Assembly (NCBI RefSeq): GCF_030272615.1 | Contig: NC_081412.1 | Coordinates: 542,334,335 to 542,398,334 of the forward strand | Source: Cryptomeria japonica | Lineage: Eukaryota; Streptophyta; Pinopsida; Cupressales; Cupressaceae | DNA: 64,000 nucleotides | Reading direction: 5' to 3' | Part shown: one piece after another, positions 46,736 to 57,870 of the stretch | Position numbering within the stretch: the first letter of the stretch is position 1 | How the letters are laid out: each line of letters begins with the position of its first letter | The notes under the pieces: model-generated | The model's database searches: none | Seen by the model: the letters and a program-made list of their open reading frames with translations, nothing else | Told to the model about the DNA's origin: nothing | Program-made: the position numbers and the translations under genes

Positions 46736-47290
46736 AAATTCAAAACATGACCAAATACAACAAAATAAAAAATCAAAAAAGGGTCAAACAGGTTGACTTA
46801 CTGGTGGTCCATACGTGGCAGGACTCCAATACCTCCGAACGTACTCGAATCGATGTGTAGAATATGGAATAGGCATTTTGTCTTCTCTCCAAAAGTCTCT
46901 CTCTCCAAGGTCAACAAACACAAATGAGACAAAACAATGCAATTTTCCCTTTTTATAGGGTACAATAAAATTAGGGTTAGGGGATTGAGCATGTAATTCG
47001 CTCGTGGTCTTCCTCATACTCTCGCACACATCAATATCAGGAGATGAATCAATTTTAGCATTCCACATAGCCAAAATTTTACAATGCAGACACAATTCTC
47101 AAATCAAATCATATTTTCCAAATTTTGATTCACCTCCCGAGGCAGCATTATCAAACACCGTTTATCAAATCTAGGGCATCACACATCAAATCTGGGGCAC
47201 GACATGAAAATCTAAAAACAACACTGATCATAATCGAATTTTAGCGACACATCATTTTCTTTGAATTAACATGTGCACACACGTCACTTC

Positions 47291-47304
47291 AAAGAGGGGC
47301 AAAA
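47291..47304 (+). other. Element A polypurine tract
   Basis: AAAGAGGGGCAAAA directly abuts the 3' LTR start TGTAGACG, the expected second-strand primer site. Confidence 0.9.
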
Positions 47305-48756
47305 TGTAGACGTATAAAAATGACTATATTCCTAAATGAATATTTTATGTTCATTTATCTATTTAATTAAATATAATTTAATTAAATTATCCACATTCCT
47401 CTATTTAATTAAGTAAATTACTCAATTTATTTAATTAAATTCAATTACCCCCTTTTAGGTCATTTAATTGATTAAACCATTTTATTTAATTAAATCTATT
47501 CTTCTAAACCTTTTAATTAAATTTACATTCAATTAAAAAGGGAATCCCAATTAAATAAATCTAATTTATTTAAAAACCTCCACTTGCAACCAAATTGAAT
47601 TAAATTAACTTTATTTCAATTAAACCCTATTATTTCTCCACCCACTTGCAAAATCCTACATCTTCCACTTGCCTCCTAAACCCTATTCCTAACCCCCTTC
47701 TAGATTCTTCTAATCACTTCTAAATTAGCCTAACCCATCTCCTAAATATTGTCACATCCCCAAGCAAGGGGAAGTCACTTCTCAAACCCTCAAAGTCTTT
47801 GAAAACCATTAAAGGCTTCAACAACTTAACTTTGAAAGTCTTCCAAACCATTAATGGTTAACTCAACCCTCCAACATGATTAAAAAATTTCTCTAAACTC
47901 AACCTCCATGTAACCCAAGGGTCTCATCAAGCCTTTAATACTTTGACCATGGTTATTCCTTAATCCCTTGCACATGAGTTTATCCTTTGGGTAAAAGCTT
48001 TATCCATTGGATAACCCTAATCTAATCTTAGCCCTTACCTCTTATGGTAACCATGAGGTCTACTCAAGCATTTAATGCTTCCTACCTCTCTTCTCAACCC
48101 AACTTTATGTTGACAATTGTCACCATTTCATTGGTGAGAATTGCGAACATGGATTCCCAACTTTCAAACTCAACCTTTGATTAAATCTTTCAATCCTGGC
48201 CATCCATTGCCCTATTTTTGCTATAAATAGAGCTCTCCATTCCTCCATTTAGATATCCAAGTCTTTAGCATCATACTTATACTCAAATCCATTCAAGCTT
48301 TAATATATCATGTGTGTGCATCATTTAGCCTCTCTTTTAAGTAGGAATTAATCTAAATATGCATGTTTAGAGTATTTTCCTTATCATTTAGTTTAACCAT
48401 AGACTAGTATATCATGCTAGGATAGTCTTGCTACTAATTGTGTCATCTTATAATCTAGTTTATTGCATTTGTAAGATCATGCATAGCTTAGGATGCATTT
48501 CATAATAAAATCAATTAAAACATCCCTTGTTCTTGCATTTGTCATCCCTAAACCACTTTGCTCAGTGATCTGAGAGCAAAGACATTGGTTTGAGCAACCT
48601 TGTGAGATAGAGAACCATGGAACCAACCTTGGGAAGTTGAGTCATCTTTCATGACTCCATAACTTGCACCAAGAAGTCCTTTGGGTGTGTGGATAAGTTC
48701 CTTTGAGCTTCATTTTTCACATTTTAAGCTTTATTGACCCGCTTTTCCCGCATACA
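47305..48756 (+). mobile_element. Element A 3' LTR
   Basis: 1452 bp, same length as the 5' LTR, ends CCCGCATACA followed by target duplication CACCT. The TATA box is at 48222-48230. Confidence 0.95.
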
Positions 48757-49179
48757 CACCTTATCGGCACCGATTGCTTTAAGGTAGGATACACCAAGAG
48801 AGAGAGAAGAGATGAAGCACGTTATCGCAAGGATTTAGCACCTAATCAAGGAATAAACCCAAGGATAATAAACACAAAACATGAGGTATGAGGTAGTTTT
48901 GCTTTCCTTGGGGTCAGTATGCTATATGATAACTCGTATATATCATATATGTATGTGCATATAATAATCGTCATTCCCCAAAGAAGGACACTACCTTGGA
49001 AGAAAAGGAAGAGAGGATGTCTTTCGATTCAACATGAAAGAGACCAAGAAAAGATCTCAATTCTTTGCATCATCCCCAAGTAGACATTAAGGCGATAATA
49101 GAAGAACAGGGAGACACATAGAAGAATGGTCACAAAAGAGTAAGAAAGGAGAAAGAGAATATCTACAGTGCTAATATTG

Positions 49180-52100
49180 TTAATCTAGCACAACATCCAC
49201 CCCCCGATCTTGTTGATCACTATTTTGGGAAGGCGAGCAACATGTTAGAGGAGCGACATCGAGCATAGCAGATGGAGCTATCACAAGATCCAAACAAGGA
49301 CTATGCTCATGTTGTAAGTCACTTTGTTCGATTCTAGGAGCTAGGATTAAGGTTTGTGAAAATTCAGTTGATAAATGCTTGTCTGCATCAACATATTCAT
49401 ACTCACTATCAAAAGCATTAGGAGTTGTATTGTCATCATGAATAACATTTTCACCCATTTCTTCATCAAAGTTTAGAGAAAGAGGAGCAAGAACACGAGT
49501 AGGAGTAAACCCATCACATGTTTTGTTCAACTTATGATTTGGAGATGTAGGTTGAGCATCTTGCTTAGGAGAAAAGGAAATCATGTCAACTGTCGAAGTA
49601 TGAGGAGTTTGAGTATTTTGAGAGATAGCTTCATGAGCTCGAACACGAAATCTTCATCGATGTTCTCTCGCACAACGATTCCGTCGAGTCTTAGTGGAAG
49701 GTTGATAAGGAGGAGGAACACTTGAAAAAGTAGGAATGTTTCTCTCCTCGATAATTGAAGGTTTAGGTTGAGGTCTTTTAGATTGAACAAGAGGAGAAGC
49801 AAGCCTCTTCTCTCAATAAGAGGAAGGAGGTGTAGCTGCGCCATAGAAAGGAGGAATGGTAGGTGTAGGAAGAAGACCAGGTCCATCATGAGGAGGAGGT
49901 ATAAGTCTAACCTTAGGAAGAATATTGTTCTTCTTCTTAGGAGAAGGTATAGTCACATCCATAGGAATAGGTTTACGATCATCCTTAGGAGAGAGATTAA
50001 TTCTATGCTTGAGGGGAAGAACCTCATCTTGAAGAATAATAGGAATTTGAAGTGTTGGGGATCTAGGTTGACTTAAGGATAAGATCATATCTCTTTTCCA
50101 TTTTTTATAAGATTGAAAAATAGCATTGCTCCTTGATGGAAGAGATTGAAATTGTTTATGCCAAAAGAAATCAATAGGAACACCGAGGCTTCTTTCGCAT
50201 GGACAAGATAAGCTATGATTCACGGTTATGATTTCTCCATTGTGAGGAAATTTCAGGTGTGGATTGGAGAAGCAATAGCTTTCATGGAAGATAGCCAAGG
50301 ATAGCCCAACTTCATATGGAATTGCTCAGAAGAGGGTATGATAACAAAGTCAACATCCATGGATTTAGTATGAACTTCAATAGGAAGGGTGATAGAGCCA
50401 ATGGTAGGACAAGAGAATCCATCAAATAACTTCACAACCACATTAGAAGCATCATATATTGGTTTATGAATCACAAAGTGAAAAGATACTCTTTAGTTAT
50501 GACATTACCCATGCAAGAGGGATCAATAAGGGCACCATGGCAAGGTATGTCCTTAACCTTCGCCACTATGTATAAAGAGCCATCAGGTGCTATAATGGTC
50601 TCCCTAGGGTCAAAAGTAATATGAGGATCCTTAGGCGTGTCTTGGTTTTCTACTATACTAACCAAGTTAGGAGCCATAGAGGTGATCTCCTCAAAAGAGA
50701 AAGAATTAGGCACAATCTCAATAATGTTAGAGGTATGAGAAGGAAAGGAATAAGTGAAAATTTAAAGATTTTGATTAGGAGGAGCTACTGATTTATTCCC
50801 TTTATCATTCACACTTGCCATAGATATAATATTATTATCAAGAAAATCATGAATCTTATTCTTCAATGCGAAGCACTTCTCAGTATCATGACCAGGTTGA
50901 CGATGAAATTGACAAAATGAATTGTTATCAAATTAAGAGCATGCAAGTTTAGAAGGATCAACTAGTTTTATAGGAGGAAGTTTGATAACATTTATGTGCA
51001 ACAATTGAGACATAATACTGTGTAAAGATTCAATCAAAAAAGTAAATTGTCTTTCTCTTTGGAAAAATTTAGAAATAGAAGGCACACCTGTTGTAGCATT
51101 CATATTGTGGTTGTTGATTGTATCATTGAACTTGATGAATCTTTTTGTTGGTTTGAACTTCACAAATGGTTGTTGAACACTCTCCCCCTTATAACTCGGA
51201 GCCATAGGAGTGGGTTGCTCCATTTGACTCACAGCCAATTGATAATTGTGGAGTGTTGCGCACAACTGCGGAAAGGAAGTAAACTCAGACAAAAGAAGCT
51301 TTGCCCTGACATCTTTTTATAAATTAGAAATGAAAATTCTTTGAATATCATTATCAGGTACATGAAAAGAAATTTGAGCACACAAATTCTTATATCTACC
51401 AATGAAATCAGTCACTTTTTCTTTAACACCTTGTTTACAATGCATTAAATCAGTCTAAATGATTTTAGGATCAATGTTGTTTTGAAATTGTTGGATGAAA
51501 GCATTTGCTAGTTGTTGAAAGAAAGTGATAGAATAAGAAGGCAAAGAGCAATACCATTGTAAAGCCTTATCTCTTAGTGTTCTTGTAAACAATTTTGCAA
51601 GCAATCTTTGATCATAAGCAAAATCGGTACACAAGGTTTGAAATGTTTTGAAATGTATAAGAGGATCACCTTTTCCATTATAGAGTTCTAATTGAGGGAT
51701 CTCAACGTGTTTAGGTGGAACGACTTTAACAATATCAAGAGAAAGTGGGCTCACAACATCAAAGGTGGGCACGCTAAACTTGAATTGACTCATAGAAGCA
51801 ATTTGTTGTTGTAAGGAAGACACAATTTGAGCAAGATTATTAATTTTTGCTTCAGTAGAAGAATTGATATTAGACATAGTTGATTGAGAAGGTGGTGTGA
51901 TGTTATTGAAAGAAGGCATGGACTTAGAATAAGGTGGTGGGACATTATGATAAGTAGGCATAGGTGATGATTGGGTAGGAAAAGCGACACTTAATGGAGG
52001 AACAAAGTTGTTGAAGGAATTGCCCCCTTGTGTCACCTTGATTGGTTGAGGAATAATAGGAATACTTATGGAAGACATAGGTAAAGATGGATGATTAAAT

Positions 52101-52660
52101 GAAGAAGAGGGATTGCCCCCATGACCAATGGTTGTAGCAATGACATTTTGAGTTGATGGAGCCATGATGTTGGAGGTAAAAGTAGGAATACTAGTTAAAG
52201 GAATTGAAGGATTGACTTGTGTTGCAGGTTGCGAATAACCTAGGGTTTCGACACAACTCTTGATAGGCATGACATTAGAATCAACAATATGTGCAATGCC
52301 ACACAATATATCAATTCCATTCTTATAACTTTGAATCATGCACTTAAGGCCTTCAATTAATGGAAGAGTTTCACTATTAGGGTATTCTTGGGACATCCAT
52401 TGTTGAAAGTTATCAAATTGATTGTCCAATGTGGAAAGTTGATCTATAGAGACCCTAGTTAAAGCTTCTGCTTCATCATGGGATTCATCAATGAGTTGAA
52501 TAGGCACATGATTAGGATGGGAAGAATTAGCATGATCCTCATTAAAGAAGTCAACCAAATTAGGCTCCATCTCCTCAGTAATTAAACCTTTGGAGGCCTT
52601 AATTCTAATGCTTTGTCTAATGGGGATAGTGTAGGTAGGACTAATAGTGGCGAAACTCAT
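49180..52660 (-). pseudogene. B unit 2 gag/protease-like gene, least broken copy
   Basis: Starts MSFATISPTYTIPIRQS at 52660 and stays open for 401 codons: a Ser/Pro-rich N-terminal domain, a helical SSLQQQIASMSQ, then the Retrotrans_gag core (GKGDPLIHFKTFQTL, RDKALQWYCSLPS, FFQQLANAFIQQF). Beyond stops come FIGRYKNLCAQISF, CQFHRQPGHDTEKCF, protease-like GALIDPSCMGNVITKEYLF and GYPWLSSM, a Pro-rich extension (PKDDRKPIPMDVTIPSPKKK), and a C-terminal acidic segment ending VDVVLD near 49180. It spans about 3.5 kb with no polymerase domains. Unit 1 and unit 4 encode the same domain order. Confidence 0.87.
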
Positions 52661-53746
52661 GCACTAGAGGGAAAATTTTAATTTTTAATTTTGGGACAAA
52701 GCTTACAAAATTTATTAATGCAAAATTTAAGAAAATACTGATTAAACAATTTAAACTTTGTTGGAAGAAGAAGATGACACAATTTCCAAAAATAAAAGGA
52801 CATTGGAATTTTAAAATTAGGGCCAAGGGAATGCCACTTAATTTTAAAATCAGGGTAGACTATAATTAACCTCTTAATTTTAATTTTTTTTTTGAAATTT
52901 GAAATATTGAATTTTAGAGGTATTTTTAATTCTAGAGGGATAAAAAATCGACAAAATCAACCAATCTTCTGAATTTAAGCTATTAAATACAATCATAATA
53001 GTCTCCCAAAATTTCAGGAAAAAAGTCGAGACCGTGGCGAGAACACACATGGTTCGACCAACTTTTTTTGAAATTTTCAGGGATGAATATTACGATGATT
53101 TCAAAGCTAACCCCAAAAAATTGACGAATTTTACGATTTCTAGATGGGGGAAATTAAGGTTCAAATGTAAAAATAGGACCCTATTAGGGTTTTGAAGAAA
53201 AAGAGGAATTGAATTGCAAATTTGAAAAAGGTCAAACCTAATGGATAGGGACACCTTGGAAAATGTTTATAAATTTGATTTTGAATGAAATTGATTGAAA
53301 TTTGCACAAAATCCAATTAAATTTGAAAAATAGGGTTTCATGACCTAACCACTTAATTTTGAAATTTGAATTTTGAGAAAAATGAGGGAAATTGAAAATT
53401 TGAATTGTAGGAACGAAAACAAGTATGAGAACAATTAGAAATCTAAAAATCAAATGGAAATCCAATTTTTGCACAAGTTCAAGATGATTTTTGAAAATTA
53501 GGGTTTTAACAAGTAACCTCTTAATTTTGTAAATTTGATTTGCAAATTGAACAAGACAATAAGGAAATTGAATTTGACAAACAAAACAATTTTCAGATCT
53601 AAGATAACCACAAACAATTTTTACAAATCACAAGTTCAATTTTAATTTTAAAAACTACGGTTTTTATTGATTTAACCAATAAGTTTGCAGAAATTTGAAA
53701 CTTGCAAATGAAAAATATGCAATTTTATTCAAAGGAAAGCATGCAA

Positions 53747-53762
53747 GACGTCGGGTTCACCA
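53747..53762 (-). other. B unit 2 primer-binding site
   Basis: Element-sense TGGTGAACCCGACGTC, identical to the unit 1 site, 3 nt inside LTR3. Confidence 0.8.
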
Positions 53763-53765
53763 AAA

Positions 53766-55017
53766 TGTAATGTGACCAAAGTGTATTGGTGGGTGAAAAA
53801 TGTGTGAATGAGAGATCAAGAGGAAAACTACCCTTTCCCTCCAAGAAGAGATGAGAGTTTCACTACGGATTTCCCTTTAAACACTTTTCACCTAATTACA
53901 TTGGAAGAGGAGGGGAGAATTCACTAGATTCAATCTTCAAAGAAGAAGATATAATTCTGAGTGTAATGGGAATGATAAGCTAATCCCCTCTTCCTATTTG
54001 AAATAGAAATGAATTGATTGAATTATGTAGTGCAAAAGTGACAAAGAATTGATTATAACTTGAGATTGGAGTATGGTATGAAGTTATGCACCTGGATTTG
54101 ACAGTAATATGTCGAGATGAAGCCACCTAGTGAATTTGAGGAAAAGTTGCCTGGACCATGGTGGCAATGTACATAGTCCTCTGAAAAATCCACGAAATGA
54201 AAAGGGTTTTTGTGCCTCTGCAAATGGTGCCCGAATACAAAAGTACAGCTGCGCACCTGCAACCTACAGACAGAAAAAAGAGGAAAAAGGGTTGGGATTG
54301 GGGGTTTGCCTTTAGATCAAACCCCAGTTTTGGAATTAACCAAGTAATGAAAGAAAGTACTTGCAAGTATATGTAAATGAAAGACTAAAATGTAAATAAC
54401 CTCAAGGGAGGTTGTGATAGCAATGTTGATAGAAATGCTTATGTGTAATTGAATGTTAAAATAAATCTCCACTTCAATTGTTGAATCCTTGACTTGAATG
54501 CAACACCTAGCCTTGAAGGGAGACTTGAGAATGCTCAATGCTGGAAAGGAATGCTTGAATGCTCTTGAATCTTGATCACAATTTTTATCCAACTTGACCA
54601 ACTTACCCAAATGAGAGGGAAAATGCAACTTAAATACATGTCAATTAGGGTTAATCAAACTGATTTTCGTCACAGGTTGACATTGGGGAAGTTTTTTCGC
54701 TCATTGCACAACCTACAATGCATGCTTTAGGAAAGATCCTGGCCCAAAATAGGGTAGGGACAGGGGCACCATGCCCTTGTCCTGGGAGGAAAAAGGCACC
54801 ACACTCTTTTCTTAGGGGAGACAGGGGCACCATGCCCCTGTCCTACCTCTTTCTCTAGGGCATAGTGTAGACAGGGTGATGTAGAGGCCAAGGAAGAAGC
54901 AAATTCTGAGGATTGAGTAGTCTCCGGTCTCTGATCAGGTTAGGGGATTCAATCTTGCATGCGTGAGGACCCTAATGCAATCAAAAATTGCTAGGGTTGC
55001 AATTTTATGACACTACA
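53766..55017 (-). mobile_element. B-family LTR3
   Basis: 1252 bp, TGTAATG...GACACTACA. Longer than LTR1/2 mainly because of an added GGGGCACCATGCCCTTG-type duplication near 54.77-54.83 kb. Dyad copy at 54153-54179. Confidence 0.92.
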
Positions 55018-55085
55018 TTTATCCCCCACTTTAGCGGGAGTATGAGCGTACGCCAATACTGTCGATAAAGTACAAGGAAACAAGA
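55018..55085 (-). mobile_element. B unit 3 internal remnant (left stub)
   Basis: 68 bp starting with the polypurine tract (TTTATCCCCCACTTTAGCGGG on the plus strand), ending at ACAAGGAAACAAG where unrelated F sequence begins. Confidence 0.8.
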
Positions 55086-55924
55086 GGTAAACCCTAATTT
55101 CTACACTTTTTCTTCAATCTATCATATCTTGAGCTAAGAAGCTTTGATTCTCGCACCATCGATGGCGTTGGAATCATGAGTTCACCCCCTCGCTCCACAT
55201 TAGTTCCATAACATGCTTGGATGAGTATTCAATCCTTGTTGCGAACTTGCTTCATCAAAAGCTTTATCACAATTCGTTGTGGTAAACATGATACCCTGTT
55301 TCACCTCACTAATAAGCAATCCAAAATAGGGGGACATATAGTTACCCATGAATTTTATCACCTTCCTTAGTAAGCATTAGGTGATTTTGTGATCTAACAT
55401 GTGGTTTTGTAGGGTGTGGTTCCTAATCGTGTACTGCAGATACCGCTGGGGGCTTCGTCCTACAACTTATGGCTATATCTTTTTTCAAAAAATGTTTACT
55501 TTTCTATACTTTAGCTTGCATATGCATGTAGTGTCATATGATCACTAAAGTGGGGACTAAATTTAGTGTCATAAATTGTACACCCTTTCTAGGGTGGTAC
55601 AATTTCACACTTAGGTTAGCACCCGCCTTAGTGTACAAGTTCTTGCATCTTGCATTTCTAATTCCCCTTTAAGAATTTAATTAATTAATTTAATTAAATC
55701 TAAGGTCATGTTTCATCACTTTACATATTATAAAGTTGGGCCCTTTACCCTAAGTGTGCCCCTTTTCATTTTATTCCTCCAATGGATCATTTAATCATAA
55801 ACCCTAATTATGTCTTATTTTGACCATTTAGGGTCGATTTCGCATATCAAAACATCTCAAAATCAGTTGTAACTTTGGGATGCACTCTAATATCATCATA
55901 TCTAATGGCCCTAAAAATTTGGTT

Positions 55925-55951
55925 GGACCGTGGCGGGAATGCACATGGTCC
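55925..55951 (+). repeat. 27-nt dyad, F copy (inverted form)
   Basis: GGACCGTG, 11-nt spacer GCGGGAATGCA, CATGGTCC, followed by TCGACTTTTTCCCC and ATTTCGGGAG. The same 3' flank follows the dyad in the B leaders, where the spacer reads in the reverse-complement direction. Confidence 0.85.
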
Positions 55952-56631
55952 TCGACTTTTTCCCCAAGATTTCGGGAGCACAATCCTATGATATAATAAT
56001 TATTAACCCCAAAATATCAATGAGAAATTAAAATCCTAGATCGACCTAAACATGAAATTAAGATCTAGGGTTTCATACTTAAGAGCTCTCTGTCTTCATT
56101 TGAAGGGGTCTTCTTCTAAGAATCTAAGAGCATGTTTTTGGAGCATAAGAGCCTTCTTTGCAGTGAAAGAGTAGATCTTTGAAGTCTTCAACAACATTCA
56201 ACATTCATCCATCCAACATTCATCAACCATCATTTCATCAATTGGGGGCTTTTGAAGATGTAGAAGAACAATGGGAGATCACTGACTGACGATTGGCTTG
56301 TACCTCTCCCTTGGGGTTGGGTATGGTTTCATGTTGTTTTCATGTCTTTTCATAAGCTTAATTTTGATTCATGTTCATGCTTTAGATCAATTTGCATTGT
56401 GGATTTAGAACATTTACTTTGTCAATTATAAGCAATCAGGGTTTACTCTTTAGGGTTGCTCTAGATTGTTTGCTTTCATTTTAGGATCTTGCACACACAT
56501 TTTTAGTATATTATCAATTATTTTGTGGAGGTGGAAATCACCAACATAGGGGTTTTACTAAGGAAAAACCCTACATAGCCACCCCAAACCCTGTTTTTAA
56601 GCTTCAGGTACAGGTTTGGATTCGAGAGTTG

Positions 56632-57870
56632 TGTAAAGCGAAAAAATCGAACCCTAGTTGTTCTCCCCTCCCCAACTCCAAGGAGAGAGAAGGGAGAGTC
56701 ACTAGGGTTGATGGTTTTCACTTAGGAGAGACTTTACATTCAAAAGAGGGGTTGAAACCCACAAGATCCAATCCCACGCAATGCAAGATTGGATTCTATA
56801 TGAGTTTCAAGGGTTAAGACAGCAAGGCTACCCTCTTTTGTAAAGAATGTAGATAGAATGATTAAGCTAGGAATACATAGAAAGTAAGAAAGATTCGCTT
56901 ATAAAATGAGATAGGGATATGATATGAAGCTGCGGACCTGGAATTAGCAGTAAAATGTCGAGACGGCATTGTCCTGCAATTTTGAGCAAAAGTTGACGAG
57001 ACGATGGCGCCCGGCGTGCACACGGTCCTCCGAAAAATCCGCGAAACGAAGGGGGATCTGTTCGTCTCTGCACAAGGATTCCAGATCTTCAATTTCAGCC
57101 GCGTACCTGCAACCTACACACAGAAAAGTGAAGACGATTGGGGGGTTAGGGATTAGGGGTTTGCCCTTAGGTCAAACCCCGGTTTTGGAATTAACCAAGA
57201 AATGAGAAATGCTGTAAATGTAATGTAAAACAAGTACTAATACCTTGTTGTAAGGATGTTTGTATCCTTATATGCGAAGGTATAGATGTTGTTGTTTGTT
57301 GTATGTTGTATGTTGTAGCATGTAATGTGTTGTAAGTGATCTCCTCTTCAATGGTTGAATCCTTGTCTTGAATGCAACACTTAGCCTTGAATGGAGACTT
57401 AGAATGATCAATTGCTTGAAGGAATGCTTGAATGCTTGAATGTTTGAATATCGTTTTCACGCCTTTTCCATCTATTTTCCATCCATCCAAATGAGAGAGG
57501 AAAATGTAGTTTATATACTTGCCAATTAGGGTTAAAAGACTGATTTTCCCGACCTTAGGCCGACCAGGAAATATAATTTCCATTTTGCAAACAAAAAGAC
57601 CCGAAGTCCCATAGGAGACCGGGCCCAAAATAGGGCCAGGGACTAGGGCGTTGGGCGCCCTGGTCCTCGAAGGACCAGGGCGTTGGGCGCTCTGGTCCCA
57701 CCTCCCGGGACAGCAGGGTGCAAGGAGGATCAGGCCAGGGTGCTGGAAAAATGTAGTTTTTGGTGTCGTGGACAGGTTTCGGGGTCTCCATTCAGGTTTA
57801 GTGTTGCGTCGCCATCGTGAAGACCCAAATGCGGTCGAAATTGCAAGTGTCACAATTTTAGGACGCTACA
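56632..57870 (-). mobile_element. Solo LTR, family C copy 2 (1239 bp)
   Basis: Plus strand TGTAAAGCG...GGACGCTACA, inverted relative to copy 1, with 5-bp duplication AGTTG (56627-56631 and 57871-57875). It matches copy 1 along its length, including CGTTTCGCGGATTTTTCGG and the splice-acceptor-like site. It has an additional GGCGTTGGGCGCCCTGGTCC duplication near 57.64-57.70 kb. Confidence 0.93.

Larger units (their letters stand above)
45721..46801 (-). other. Predicted intron of the antisense PMD gene
   Basis: Donor CCACCA|GTAAGT at 46802/46801 and acceptor TTTTCGACAG|GAG at 45721/45720. Joining keeps phase 0 and links two segments that read as one protein. The 1081-bp intron holds both the third TAGCGCAT array and a separate minisatellite. 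Confidence 0.7.
43907..46876 (-). pseudogene. Antisense plant mobile domain (PMD) gene carried by element A
   Basis: Reads opposite to gag-pol. Predicted exon 1: 46876-46802, MPIPYSTHRFEYVRRYW... ending GPP. Exon 2 starts 45720 in the same phase (CEQFPRPWALIPRLS). The PMD follows: LLTALAERWHSDMNIFHF, ATGEMTVTPEDCYRILHIP, EVPWQEFLDLDYAPLP, FTWGSAMLAHLYRDLHEV, LLVGVTLLQVWCWEHI...RPLV. These are the hallmark blocks of PF10536, found in cellular MAIN/MAIL1 proteins and in some plant transposons. An Asp/Gly-rich then Arg/Gly-rich linker (44.45-44.6 kb) and a charged C-terminal helix (VLERATTGSPMRDIMREL) end near 43907. Stops (for example after EGETEALR) and one frame shift show decay. An alternative upstream Met is at 47095. 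Function in the element is unknown. Confidence 0.8.
29273..48756 (+). mobile_element. Element A: 19.5-kb Tat/Ogre-like Ty3/gypsy retrotransposon
   Basis: LTRs 29273-30724 and 47305-48756 (both 1452 bp, TGTAGACG...TACA), flanked by the 5-bp duplication CACCT (29268-29272 and 48757-48761). Removing the element rejoins the B sequence seen intact at 21.5 kb. Primer-binding site, leader, extra ORF, gag-pro-RT-RH-second RH-INT and an antisense PMD gene are present. The RT-before-integrase order assigns it to Ty3/gypsy; the duplicated RNase H and extra ORFs point to the Tat lineage, which includes Ogre. By-eye comparison of about 700 bp gave around 2.6% LTR divergence, younger than the B units. Confidence 0.95.
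48757..53765 (-). mobile_element. B unit 2 internal region, right part
   Basis: Continues colinear with unit 1 from 21513 to 27737 but lacks solo LTR D. Ends with primer-binding site at 53747-53762 beside LTR3. Confidence 0.92.
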
